Source of the DNA: Amphiduros pacificus
Lineage: Eukaryota; Annelida; Polychaeta; Phyllodocida; Hesionidae
NCBI GenBank assembly: GCA_949316495.1
Contig: OX439009.1
Coordinates: 13,915,201-13,979,200, forward strand
Length of the DNA stretch: 64,000 nucleotides
Direction of reading: 5' to 3'
Below are positions 37,066-58,879 of the stretch, piece after piece. The position numbers and the translations under genes are program-made. Every line of letters starts with the position of its first letter. Positions within the stretch are counted from its first letter, which is position 1. The notes below the pieces were generated by a model that worked only from the letters and a program-made list of their open reading frames with translations, was not told the DNA's origin and made no database searches.

Positions 37066-40000
37066 ATGTCAGATGATACCAATGGCAATGAAAATCCCAA
37101 ACGTCGGCGTCGACAAGAGAGTAAGCGTCGTCAGAGACGAAGGGAAAGTGAAAGTGAAAGTGATAGACAGTTGAAGAAACAAAAAGAGGATTTTGAGTTG
37201 CGTCGCCGTCGTGTTCACTCGGCCAGCCGCGTTACTTCTGCGCGCTACAGGGAACATTTTGAAGCTGCCGAAGCCGATAGACCACCAAGTGCTTTCACAC
37301 CTTGGACGAGATATGACAGAGAACCCCAGTTGAAATCTCCCAAAGTGGGTTCACCAACATCATCTAAATCTGATGAACTTAAACCGCCTGCGACAAATGA
37401 TTACAAAATGCCCAGCCAAGACCCTCCAAAATCGTCTGAACCTGATCAACCCAAGGCACCTCCATCAGATGATCCCGTAAGACCAAGAAAAGACCCTCCA
37501 AAATCGTCTGAACCCGATCAACCAAAGGCACCTCCACCAGATGACCCCATAAGACCAAGAAAAGACCCTCCAAAATCGTCTGAACCCGATCAACCAAAGG
37601 CACCTCCACCAGATGACCCCATAAGACCAAGAAAAGACCCTCCAAAATCGTCTGAACCCGATCAACCCAAGGAGCCTCCATCAGATGATCCTATAAAACC
37701 CAACCAAGAACCTCCAAAATTGTCTGAACCTGATCAACCCAAGGCACCTCCACCAGATGACCCCATAAAACCAAGAAAAGACCCTCCAAAATCGTCTGAA
37801 CCCGATAAACCAAAGGAGCCTCCATCAGATGATCCCATAAAACCCAACCGAGACCCTCCAAAATCATCTGGACCCGATCCCACAAAGGACCACAAACCAG
37901 ATCTCACAGAAGACGTACCACTACAACAAGGCCACTTTGAAAACCCTGAACATAGTTGCTGTGATCATTGCCACATGTTGTTGGGAGGCATAGTAGAGAA
38001 ACTGGCCGGAGTGAGCACAGACTTACAGCAACAAGCTACTACTAATGAAGTGAAAGATGTATCAACTGTTGTTGGTAATATTCAACAAACAATCCGAGAT
38101 AATCTGCCCATAGAATGCAAACACCCGCACATACAAGAACAGGTGATCACAGACCTGAAAGATGATATGGGAGATATACGTTCTGATGTCACTAAAATTG
38201 ATAGAAAGGTTGACAAAGTAGACTTGATTCTCCAGCAAGTGAAAGACATAGATGATAAATTAGGTGGATTTCAAAGTGATCTTGACATTTTGGAAATCAT
38301 CTACACAAAGATTGAAGCACTAGAGGAATCAGTGAATAATATATTAGAGAAGATCAACAAGAAACATTCCCCAAGACCAAAGGATAACGACACAAGTAAC
38401 ACTTTGGATGACATAAAACGCATCCTTATTGAGAATGTAAAAGTGGGCCCTCTGCAAAATTCAGATCCTCCCTCTGCAATCAGACCTATTACTATGAAGG
38501 AATGCACGTGCAAAGATGTAAGAGAAAGACTATCTGGTGAGAATCTAACAATCATATATTGCCAGTTTTGTGTGTATAATAACATAGCAAAAAACAAAAT
38601 GAAATCTTTTAAAACTGATCTTGGAGTGTCAGACAACTCATTCCAATCGATTGTAGAGACTTTAGGACTAACTCTTCAGAAGATTGTATCTCAGTTAGAG
38701 GGCCCTGTAAAGAAAGACATTGAGGAACTTGATGAAGCTTTGAAGGATGTAAAAACAAAGGATATGATGAAGGAGATATATCAGTGGCTATTGACATATT
38801 CAATAAAAAACGATAGTCGTGATTGGTCTTTGGGTATATTAAACCATGAGCCAAGTGTTTCTATGATGCTAAGCGAAGATGAATCTGACTCAGAGGATTT
38901 GACTCCGGTCAAGAACAGAGGATCCCGTTGGATGACTGCATTAGGCTTTAAAAAACAGGGAAAAGAACCCAACCGGCTCTGCGACGCTGCTAATTCTGCA
39001 GATGCTGTTAAATTCAAAGAGATACTGATTAAAATCCGAAACAAGAAAGAAGGAGAGGCTATGTCGAAATGTGAAGAATATGGTGGGACTATTTTTCATC
39101 ATTTGGTGTATTTGTCAAAAGAAAAGGGGAACTTGTCCACTTCTAAGGCAGACCTGTGGGATGAAAGTATCAGAGATATGCTAAGTTCTCTGTATCAATA
39201 CGCCTGGAAGCTGTGTGCCCCAGATGATGTCCCAGCCAGTGTGCAGGAACAATATAGGATATATGCGATAGAACAATTAGCCTTCACTACTATAGACAAG
39301 CGTGGTTGGTCTGCATTCTGCGCTGCAGGATTGTACGGTTCTGCAGGAGTAGTAGAAGTGATGCTTAATGAAGACCCAATCATCCACCATCCACAGGGAA
39401 GATATGATAAATATGATGTGGGTTACTTCACTGAGAGGATAGATCCTGGCTCCAGAAAGGGCAAGACACAATGGAGAAGTGGACTGTCATCAGGAAAATC
39501 CACAAAACAGTTGGCTCTCTTGGAGTTAATAGTGCGGAGAGAGCCACACGATGCTACACAGATACTCAAGGTGCATCCTCTGACGGACATTGTGGATGCC
39601 AAGTGGAAGGATCAGCGTGTCAAGCTCTGGGTGATGTTTGTCATGTACATGGCCTATATGTGCATATACACATGGTGTGCTCTACGTCGACCGCTCAATG
39701 CACCATCGGTATGGGACATGTATCAGACCAGATCAGACTGGATTAGATTAGCTGGGGAGATTTTCTGCTTAATCGGCCTCTTATTTTTCTTTCTTGGTGA
39801 GATAAGGCTGTTTTGTAATCTCCATAACATGAACGGAATCCTGGAGTGGATAAAGTGGTACCTGCCCAGACCCTGGACCAGGACAGGTCTTCAGCGTATT
39901 CTAACTATCACCTTCTTCATCTGTAATATCTTTGTTGTTCTTTATAGGTTTAGCCTAAATAGCAAGGAAGACATTGTTCTGGCTCTGTGCCTGGTGATTG

Positions 40001-40680
40001 GCTGGCTGAATGCCACAGATTTCTTCATTGCTTACAAACCCACCACCAGCTTTCCCTTCTCCATACACAAAATGTTGATAGACGATTTGCTTCTTAGATG
40101 GATTCCATTTTTTCTTCTTGCCCTGACAGCAACTTCAACAGCAACTTACATAACCTACCAGGCTTCTGAAGAAATAATAAACGAGTTTCCTTCCAACCAG
40201 ACATTCTTGATGGGAGCGTTTAGCTTATTCAAGCTTACTTATGGCCTTTTAGATATAGATTATGTCACAGAATCCAGACACAAATCAATTGGTTACACCA
40301 TGTTTGTAGTTTACATATGGCTGGGGACAACATTGCTCATAAACCTTTTGATAGCGATGATGGGAGATACCTATAGTAGTGAAAAGGAGAAATATGCTGA
40401 TTCTAACCTGGCTATTCGTGCTAGTTATGCTCTCCATATGGAGAAACTCACCTGGACTGGTACAAATAGCTCCTCTTACGGTGTCAAAGATAGAATCATT
40501 GATGTCGATCACGCTAATTTGACATTCACCAGTGTAGAAATGCTGGTCCATGACAGCAAGGTGCCTGATGGAAAACTAGAAAGCTTTGATGCAGTTCTTA
40601 TCAAAAAGATTCCAAGGACAATGTCACAGCAAGAAGAACTAGAAAGTACTGCTGACTCAGAGAATGTTCTCGCAAACTAA
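37066..40680 (+). CDS. TRPV-like cation channel with proline-rich repeat N-terminus (single coding exon)
   Basis: One uninterrupted frame of 1,204 residues. In order: Arg-rich basic segment (about 10-75); proline-rich repeats (about 120-280, separate entry); CCDHCH and probable coiled coils (about 298-560); a poorly kept ankyrin-like part (about 638-770, LCDAANSADAVKFKEIL, GWSAFCAAGLYGSAGVVEVML); TRPV-type pre-S1 (LALLELIVRREP, HPLTDIVDAKWKD); S1 about 853-873, S2 894-917, S3 942-963, S4 969-991, S5 1009-1031, pore helix and filter 1044-1067 (LFKLTYGLLDID), S6 1075-1104 with LLINLLIAMMGDTYS. Family knowledge: TRPV channels are tetrameric, usually Ca2+-permeable plasma- or ciliary-membrane sensors with six ankyrin repeats and a G(M/L)G(D/E) filter; here the filter reads GLLD and the ankyrin region is reduced. 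The ATG at 37066 follows an acceptor-like site at 37044. The lack of introns in 3.6 kb contrasts with the neighbouring genes and suggests a retrocopy origin. Confidence 0.88.
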   Translation: MSDDTNGNENPKRRRRQESKRRQRRRESESESDRQLKKQKEDFELRRRRVHSASRVTSARYREHFEAAEADRPPSAFTPWTRYDREPQLKSPKVGSPTSSKSDELKPPATNDYKMPSQDPPKSSEPDQPKAPPSDDPVRPRKDPPKSSEPDQPKAPPPDDPIRPRKDPPKSSEPDQPKAPPPDDPIRPRKDPPKSSEPDQPKEPPSDDPIKPNQEPPKLSEPDQPKAPPPDDPIKPRKDPPKSSEPDKPKEPPSDDPIKPNRDPPKSSGPDPTKDHKPDLTEDVPLQQGHFENPEHSCCDHCHMLLGGIVEKLAGVSTDLQQQATTNEVKDVSTVVGNIQQTIRDNLPIECKHPHIQEQVITDLKDDMGDIRSDVTKIDRKVDKVDLILQQVKDIDDKLGGFQSDLDILEIIYTKIEALEESVNNILEKINKKHSPRPKDNDTSNTLDDIKRILIENVKVGPLQNSDPPSAIRPITMKECTCKDVRERLSGENLTIIYCQFCVYNNIAKNKMKSFKTDLGVSDNSFQSIVETLGLTLQKIVSQLEGPVKKDIEELDEALKDVKTKDMMKEIYQWLLTYSIKNDSRDWSLGILNHEPSVSMMLSEDESDSEDLTPVKNRGSRWMTALGFKKQGKEPNRLCDAANSADAVKFKEILIKIRNKKEGEAMSKCEEYGGTIFHHLVYLSKEKGNLSTSKADLWDESIRDMLSSLYQYAWKLCAPDDVPASVQEQYRIYAIEQLAFTTIDKRGWSAFCAAGLYGSAGVVEVMLNEDPIIHHPQGRYDKYDVGYFTERIDPGSRKGKTQWRSGLSSGKSTKQLALLELIVRREPHDATQILKVHPLTDIVDAKWKDQRVKLWVMFVMYMAYMCIYTWCALRRPLNAPSVWDMYQTRSDWIRLAGEIFCLIGLLFFFLGEIRLFCNLHNMNGILEWIKWYLPRPWTRTGLQRILTITFFICNIFVVLYRFSLNSKEDIVLALCLVIGWLNATDFFIAYKPTTSFPFSIHKMLIDDLLLRWIPFFLLALTATSTATYITYQASEEIINEFPSNQTFLMGAFSLFKLTYGLLDIDYVTESRHKSIGYTMFVVYIWLGTTLLINLLIAMMGDTYSSEKEKYADSNLAIRASYALHMEKLTWTGTNSSSYGVKDRIIDVDHANLTFTSVEMLVHDSKVPDGKLESFDAVLIKKIPRTMSQQEELESTADSENVLAN
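37423..37905 (+). repeat. 72-bp (24-residue) coding tandem repeat in the TRPV-like gene
   Basis: About six and a half in-frame copies of DPPKSSEPDQPKAPPPDDPI plus RPRK, with variants SDDPIKPN and KEPPSDDP. Two adjacent copies (about 37495-37640) are almost identical in DNA, so turnover is recent. The product should be an extended, charged, disordered cytoplasmic linker. Confidence 0.95.
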
Positions 40681-42150
40681 AACAATAATCAATGGGAAAA
40701 TGGGAAATTTATGAAAAACCCCTCTGAGACTTGGTGCTGCGATGCTTGGTCACACTGCACTGTGAAAAATGAAGAAATCTATTATAACAAGATCCAAACA
40801 ACTGGTTATCAAATACTGTGATTTGCGTTATCATACATAAATGATTATACAAAAGAAATACTCTTCTCAAAGAACAGGGCATTATGTCCTGTTCTCAAAA
40901 GCTGGCTAACACCCGTTAGATAAACGCATGAGAATATGGAAATATATTTGAAAATTTAACATGTCACGTAGGCCTATTTAAGAAGACCATGCCAAGATTA
41001 CATTCATGCTACAATTTCTCACATGAGCCGAGGCCCATGCCTTACGGGTTAACAACAAGCAAAAACATATTTAAGGTATTATTGCTAGATGATTTGACAC
41101 GGTTTAGTGCCGATACATATGTCGGGGTGATTAATTCTGTCAAGAACAATCACCAAAGGACTACGATAATACATATAGAAATCAATATATAATGGAAACC
41201 TATAATACTGCTCAGACTTGAATATGTGTAGAATATTTGATAAATACAGAATGGAAACACAAAACATTTTAATATAAATTATGTATTTTTACTTTTTTAT
41301 CATGATTAACTGGAGATAAAATGCACTTAGAAGATATATAAATCAGATTAGAAAATTAAATGTATTGCTCTTTATATAGAATCATAATGAGTTTAATAAA
41401 AAATGGAAAACATTTTTTGAGCCATGGATTTTGCAACTAATACAAAATATCTTGAGACAGCAACCACATCATGTTGATTAATAATTAAATCCACGACTTA
41501 TAATTATATTGGTATTATCAAGATGAGTGAATACAAATTGTAATGTTAGCAAGTAAATATATAGATGTCTTAAACATCGGGAGCCAGGTTTAAAGCACCG
41601 ATTCCTTACATGATTTTAATATTTTAATGTTTAAACCCTAAAGTTTGTGATCAGGCTGTACTGTTTGTACAGGCCTGACACCTTTATGACCACAATAGTG
41701 AGCACAGTACCTGGCACTTTCAGCAAAACATAATAATTCGGAAAGGTGGATTTTGGTTTTGGATGTCAGATATAACTAGAATGATATAGCTTGACCTTAT
41801 TATAGTAGAATATCAAGACCACATATCATTTAAACATGTCCCAAATCTTTGTAAAACTGCTATTCTATGACCTCTGTGATTACATGAACACTTTAAACAT
41901 ACCCCAAATCTCTGTACAAAAAACTGTCCATTTTTATGGCTTATATTGAGCTCAGACGTGATAGTGATAGTGATTGATTTATTATTTGGGTTTTGTTGAT
42001 CATTACGTATCGATTGCATTTGTTTTTGATGAAACATATTGATTACATTTCTTCAGATGTGTGCAGGTGGAGGGTATTTTATATAAGCGAATAAAACTTT
42101 TCATTACATATAAATGATATTATCTCATTTTTGTGTTCATAACTATATTA
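40681..42150. other. 3' flank of the TRPV-like gene
   Basis: AT-rich. AATAAA signals lie near 41395 and at 42090-42095; either could end the transcript. No other gene seen. Confidence 0.45.
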
Positions 42151-42151
42151 G

Positions 42152-42152
<1 letters not shown>

Positions 42153-42241
<89 letters not shown>

Positions 42242-42246
42242 ATATA
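42153..42246. repeat. (TA)n microsatellite
   Basis: About 45 TA units, followed at 42384-42457 by a second run of about 36. Confidence 0.97.
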
Positions 42247-42250
42247 TATG

Positions 42251-42292
42251 TTAAGCCTGAAGATGTCCCTTGAAGGACTGAAACATGTCGCA
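42251..42292 (+). other. Hammerhead-like hairpin motif between two TA arrays
   Basis: CCTGAAGATGTCC, a short loop, then GGACTGAAACATGTC: a GTCC/GGAC stem between a CTGA-GA box and a GAAAC box, then ACATGT and GTC. The order resembles the conserved core of minimal hammerhead ribozymes known from Penelope-like and retrozyme repeats, but the core is not canonical here, so activity is doubtful. It may be the mark of an old repeat end. Confidence 0.3.
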
Positions 42293-42379
42293 ATAAAAGG
42301 TTTTAACTCTTTGTCACCACGGACTTTGTTGGATTACTTTTATCACCATAACACTGTATACAACTATCTTTTTACTTCG

Positions 42380-42383
<4 letters not shown>

Positions 42384-42457
<74 letters not shown>
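42384..42457. repeat. (TA)n microsatellite
   Basis: About 36 TA units; with the run at 42153 it brackets a 140-bp unique piece. Confidence 0.97.
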
Positions 42458-43210
42458 CAGAACGAGGCACTGCTGGATGTAACAGGTGTCTACGTAAATG
42501 AGGAACAATGACTGTTTGCAACTCCCTTATGGGATTAAATCACCTGATACCACCCAGTAGTTTCAGTGTAGATGATCAAGGTTGATAACAAGAAAGAATG
42601 ACAAATTTCCCCAAACAGCCTCCTCCCCCTACCCCTTTCTTGCATCATGAGCTTTGCACATGAACAAGCGGACATGCAAGTGCTAGACACTTTTTATTTG
42701 GTTGGAAGTAATATTGGCCATTAAAAAGTGATTTCTCTCTGTTTTTTTCCACGACTCTGCATCTTATTTATAAGTATAGAGAAGATGTTTTATAAATCAT
42801 ATATTTCATGTTTTCATTTTTTATTTATTTATTATTTTTATTTACCTGTTTATTTATTATTATTTTTTTTTTGGAAAGGGTCCTCTTCAGCTTACCATAA
42901 AATCCAGATCAGCCAAATAAACATGTGGATACTTGGCTCAAGATTTAGTATTTTCATTACAATCCACGATTAAAGGGCTTACTGTATGGCAACCATGTAT
43001 TGCTGAGGTGTATCGTCTCTAATCCTTATCAGGATCCATAACTGCCAATAAAAAAGAATTAGCCATAAATCATTTATATGTATGAACGCATATATAAATG
43101 ATAATCCAGTGCAAAGCAATGTTCTACATAATACATACGAGTTAAGATAAAGAGGATAACGGCAGAAATACATTATTAATTTAATTACGGAATTTAATTA
43201 TTGCTTTCAG

Positions 43211-53820
<10,610 letters not shown>

Positions 53821-54600
53821 TGGATTTGGAAATATATCAAGCATTAAACCTACAATATAGTAAATGGATTGGTTAAGTGACTTTCTGCACTAATGCACCG
53901 AGAACCTGAATCTGGAGTTCCACATCGGATTCCACATTGGAAAAATAAATTGATCCTATCAAACAACCTTTCAGACTATTTAATGGAGGGCACTTTTTTA
54001 ATATTAATGTAGTCAAGGAATAATTCCGACCAAGGAATCTCTCCAAATATCTAGTTACCAAAACTCTACCAAAATGGCAGTATATAAGTGCACCTAATAT
54101 GTGCTGTTTCAGGATAGTTTATATGTCCTTGTGTGAAAGGTATATCGGGCACCTAATCTCTGTAAATTACCAATACTTGAATATGTCCATCAAACTGAGT
54201 TGCTCATTGGAAATGTCATCTAATAAATATTAATCTTTGTGGATATTTTGAATATATTTAGAGATACATGATTTTTCACCTTGTAGAACTTATCAAAGAC
54301 TGAAAACAGGTCTCATTACTCTTTGGACAGAATCTTACAAAGAGACGAAATCATTGCAAGAGAGCATTCTCTGATGAGTTATGTTCTCAAAATAAAAATG
54401 CACAACAATTTTACAAACCATCATACTCATTTACTCGTCCCAGCAGAAGTAGGACACACCTCAGACTGAAAAAAATGCCCCAGAAAGGGACTGACGCCTT
54501 GTAGCGTCAGGCAGGAACACACATTACAGACAGGAAGAGACACATTGGATAGGCAGGCGCATGCGCCTCAGACAGAAACATACACTTCAGTCAGGAAAAG
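53821..54600. other. 3' flank of the doublecortin gene
   Basis: AT-rich 3' UTR and flank; no further gene seen. Confidence 0.4.
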
Positions 54601-54865
54601 ACGCTTCAGAAAGAGAGGCCTCAGACAGACAGAGAGGCCTCAGACAGAAAGAGAGGCCTCAGACAGAAAGAGAGGCCTCAGACAGAAAGAGAGGCCTCAG
54701 ACAGAAAGAGAGGCCTCAGACAGAAAGAGAGGGCTCAGACAGAAAGAGAGGCCTCAGACAGAAAGAGAGGGCTCAGACAGAAAGAGAGGCCTCAGACAGA
54801 AAGAGAGGCCTCAGACAGAAAGAGAGGCCTCAGACAGAAAGAGAGGCCTCAGACAAGAACACACA
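54601..54865 (+). repeat. 19-bp minisatellite (GACAGAAAGAGAGGCCTCA)
   Basis: About 13 copies with CCTCAGACAG-like relatives continuing to 55110. The period of 19 and lack of stops leave several plus frames open with the same Arg/Gln/Glu-rich peptide; not a gene. Confidence 0.95.
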
Positions 54866-55169
54866 TTTCAGACAGGCACATACACCTCAGACAGTAATAG
54901 ATTCCTCAGACAGGAACATAGGACACACAGACAAGCACAGACGCCTTGTAGCCTCAAACAGGCACAACACTTCATACAGGAACATACGCCTCAGACAGAA
55001 ATATAGACCTCAGACAGACAGGCACACATGCCTCAGACAGGAACATACGCTTCAGACAGGAAAAGACAGGAATAGATCCCTCAGAAAGGAACAGACGCCT
55101 AAAGCAGTTGCATTAAACCTCAGACCTGAAAGAAAACGGGTATCAATTTACAAACAGCTTGGAAAATGA

Positions 55170-56037
55170 ATCATTCGCTTTGAGGCATATGCTGAGTGAA
55201 ACATGCTGAATTCTTCTACTTAGATAATATCTAGTGTAACATTACACTCAATACCTATGTAGATACAAATAGAGGAGCTTAGAGGTTTTAAGAATTTATG
55301 TATGAAGACTTATCATGGGTAATAAATGATGAACGAATATAACTAACTTTAACAGGTGATTTAAAACTAGTATGGACAATGGGAATGACCTTAGCTTTTT
55401 GGTCCCTCTGGAGCATACGTTGTTATTTGCTAAAATAATATACTATCCACATGTTATCAGTGCAAAATCGGACAACATAATATTTATAAATCATCTATCA
55501 TAAAAAACGTGTAAAGGTTCAGTAATCAGGGTGTGTGTGTATGTGTGTGTGAATACAAGTTTATGTGTACCATAAAGTTCCAGATGCTACCTTTAGGAAG
55601 TAGTTCATGTAACTTCCTCGTGTTTCTTACATGCCAGATTCTCATTCAGTTATATATAAGTGTATTCAAACCTTCTGCTTATATTAAACTAATTAAGAAG
55701 TAATTGCAGAATATTAGCAACGATATCTCTATTGTTACAGAAATTTCTATTCTAACTAAGATAACAGAGGTTCAGGCTCCTGGTTGGGCGAAGGTATATC
55801 GCTGCATAATTGAGAAAATTGTTTATTTGCAATGGAATTGTTTATCTTTCCAAATAAAGACTGACTTTTGTTGGGGTTATCATACCCAAATGATAATGCA
55901 AAAGAAGGATCCTCTAATTGCTCCTCAAAGGGGGAGGGCATTGAGACGGGGTTCTATGTTTCTGTCTAAACAGACATAACCTAAATTGTACTGAAAAAGT
56001 AAGTAATAAGACCGAAATAAATTAAATCACATACCTA
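55170..56037. other. Intergenic, nothing supported
   Basis: AT-rich DNA, short GTGTGT run near 55530. No exon or named repeat seen. Confidence 0.4.
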
Positions 56038-56986
56038 CCATATTTACTCAAATATACGATGTATAAGACGACCCCCAAATTGATGTTTGCTTGAAAAGAC
56101 CAATTTCCAAATATAAGACGAGTCGGTTTTTATCGGGACATCGGCACTGCAGCCATTCAAGTTTGGTGGCCATTTTAAAAGTGAAACGTAAATATGCTTA
56201 TGGAACAAGAGCTATCATAAACAAGGACAACCTGTGAATGGTGATTTACGGCACCTCCGGGCATAATAAACTTCGCTCATACTATCCAGACACAAACTCC
56301 CCCAATGGCGATATAATTAAAATCTGTGTCTTTTAATAGACATAGAAATATTCTACCATGTATAAACAGTAGTCCGCCTTCATTTAATATGTGAAAATTA
56401 TCCACAAGTCGGAGAAAATGTGAGTTTAACAATGTTTAAATATGAATATGCAACATGAGGTCGCAATTTTGAAAAGCAGAAGTGGTGGGGAGAAGCTCTT
56501 ATCTTTGGTGCAAAAACGATTGGAGCGCTGCCAAAGCATATTCATTACCATTGAAATATTAATATATTGTGCAATGATAGATCCCTGAGTCCTCAAAATT
56601 ACATAGTGTCAGGAATCCATCATTGCACAATATATTAATGTTTCAATGCAAGTTAATACACTGTGCTGGCGCTCCGATCGTTTTCACGACAAAAATAAGA
56701 GGTTCTCCCTGTCAATTCTGCTTTTCAAAATGACGACCTCGTATTGCGCAGTGTTAAACTAACATTTTCTCCGACTTGTGTGTAATTTACACTTATCAAA
56801 TGAAGGCGGACTATTGTTGACACTGTAGAGTATTTCTATGTGTATGAGATTTTAATTTTATCACCCTATAGGGAAGTTTGTGTCTGGAGAGTATGAGCAA
56901 AGTTGCCCTCGTGTATAAGACGACCCCTCAAACATTAACTAAAGATTTGGGTCCGAAAATCTCGTCTTATATTCGAGTAAATACGG
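56038..56986. mobile_element. 949-bp foldback DNA element
   Basis: Termini CCATATTTACTCAAATATA and (inverted) CCGTATTTACTCGAATATA, flanked by TA on both sides (56036-56037, 56987-56988). Nearly the whole element is a long imperfect inverted repeat: TTTTGAAAAGCAGAA near 56467 pairs with 56716-56730, and CGGAGAAAATGTGAGTTTAA near 56410 with the inverse near 56750; the axis is near 56597. No coding capacity. The terminal motif is of the kind shared by many animal MITEs. Confidence 0.85.
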
Positions 56987-56999
56987 TAGATATGTGTTG

Positions 57000-57430
57000 C
57001 ATTATAATGGCCATTCATGGTTTCAGAGAAATCAATAGCGAAGCATTACTAAACCATTAACGATTCGTAAAATATTAAAATGTCCTTGAGTAAAGAACTG
57101 ACTATGTCAGTGACTTTTTTAAAACCACACCCATTCCTTTGATTTTTCTGGCATTCAATTATCAAAGAATCTTAAGGTCAGTCACATGTGATTACTTGGC
57201 CAACCTCTGTCATTATTATAGTTAGAGAATATGTACAACCAAATGGGCGGTCTCATTCCCGAGCTCCCTACAATGAAAGTTCAAGTCAATACTGGCAGTC
57301 TGGTATAGGTCAAATATCCGCTGTGTGGAGTACCCCTTCGTGTGATATCATCTTGGTACAGCATGTAAGACAACATCAAAATGTGCCTAGTCATGATACC
57401 TACATTTAATGAAGGTATCAAGATTGATAG
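57000..57430. other. Intergenic, nothing supported
   Basis: No exon, RNA gene or repeat recognised. Confidence 0.4.
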
Positions 57431-57433
57431 TAC

Positions 57434-57520
<87 letters not shown>
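57431..57520. repeat. (TA)n microsatellite
   Basis: About 44 TA units; followed by short inverted GTTACGGAGCCA / TGGCTCCGTAAC hairpin sequence at 57565-57612. Confidence 0.97.
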
Positions 57521-57521
<1 letters not shown>

Positions 57522-58204
57522 CTATAATTGATAGTTACGGACCCATCTCATATTAGAAAAGTGATAGTTACGGAGCCACCGAAGTTACGGAGCCATTTTG
57601 GTGGCTCCGTAACTTTTAGCCCCCATCTATTTCTGAAATAAGGAAATCTGATACCATTTTGGCTTTTAAAATCTAAACTGGATAGCAATAGCTTTATTAT
57701 AGAGAAGGAAAAAGTTGTAAAATTGCAATAGAAAGACAACAAAAATCTAAGTGAAATTTAGTCATGTATATGTCATGTATATATATATACTCTAAAAAAG
57801 GTAGTTACGGTGCCATCCAGTTTTTTGGCCTTATCTTTTTAATTTCATATATATATATTTATTTCCTCGGCAGGAAAATATTTTCGAAACTGTTTTACAC
57901 TGTTCCTCTTATTTTTAAGACAATCTGTTCAGTAGCTATAAAAATATAGGATTTTATAGGTTTTGATGGCATACTTTTTCAAAAGTCAACAAAAATGCAG
58001 TGCCCCCTGGTGTAAAAATCTTGCGTATGTGCAACTGGATGGAAGAGAGAAGAGAGGACATGAAAATAATTGATTATCCCAGAGAGTCCTATCCTCTTTG
58101 CGATAAAGAAAGGAAATCCATAAAAACTAAAAAAACAGACAACAACAGCTGTGGAGCTGTGGACGACAATGGAGCTGTGGTTCCATTTCCAAAGCCTTCA
58201 AAGT

Positions 58205-58450
58205 TGTGACAAGCTGTGACCCTTATAAATACAGCTATTTTCCAAGGACAGTGACTGACTGGAACAACCTTCCCCCTCATTTAACTACATTGGAAACAGG
58301 TAGCTCGGCATCCTTCAGAAACTCCCTTGCCAGAGTATAAAGGTTGGCAACAAGCAGGTGGTGTGTACCAGCTGCTCCCCTTAGTGCAATCTTGCACTCT
58401 CGGCGGGATGCCAATTGGTTTTGCCGAGTAAACTTGAAGTGCATCTGTAC
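58205..58450 (+). mobile_element. LINE 3' end (5'-truncated), copy 3
   Basis: The plus strand reads the C-terminus of a non-LTR retrotransposon ORF2: YFPRTVTDWNNLPPHLT, then ASFRNSLARV and a stop at about 58340. The 3' UTR matches the copies at 12.7 and 29.9 kb (TTGCACTCTCGGCGGG, CCAATTGGTTTTGCCGAG). The SYFPRT-W-NLP motif is typical of CR1/jockey-group elements. Confidence 0.88.
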
Positions 58451-58674
58451 TCTAGAAAATATTCACATCAGGTCATTTTCTGACACCTGTATGTGCCAAC
58501 AATGTCCAATGGTGTGATAAACGTCTAAAATCAATTGATAAACTGAAACGCATCTCTGTTGTCGTCCGCAACATGTTGCAACACTGTTGTCGTCGACTTT
58601 ACAAATATTAGTTTCAACTTTTCTCGAGAGGTGGCGTTCACGGTTGTTTTTTTATTTTTTTTATCATAAATAGT

Positions 58675-58870
58675 AAATTAGCTGCGATATTATTAATCTT
58701 GGACATATTCAACAAATTTTAAGAACTTTTGGGGTAGATTTAGAAGCAAATAAGCGAGAAAACTGTAAATCTCGCCAAATCACGTTGCTTCGAGACCCGC
58801 TCGAAATTGGGAAAGAAAGGTAGGTGCCGCGCCGGTTCGATTTTTATAAATGTTTTTTATCAATTATATT
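58675..58870 (+). repeat. Left-edge repeat of the exon-module array, with a splice donor
   Basis: TTAGCTGCGATATTATTA, TAAGCGA, AATCTCGCCAAATCACGTTG and GGGAAAGAAAG|GTAGGTGCC recur at 63545-63730 past the array. The AAAG|GTAGGT donor at 58821-58822 could end a 5' exon that splices into the modules. No ATG in the usable frame was found. Confidence 0.55.
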
Positions 58871-58879
58871 GTGTATGCA

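Noticed and set aside
54545-55169. Arg/Gln/Glu-rich frames of 150-200 residues
   Set aside because: By-product of a 19-bp tandem repeat; several frames give the same peptide.
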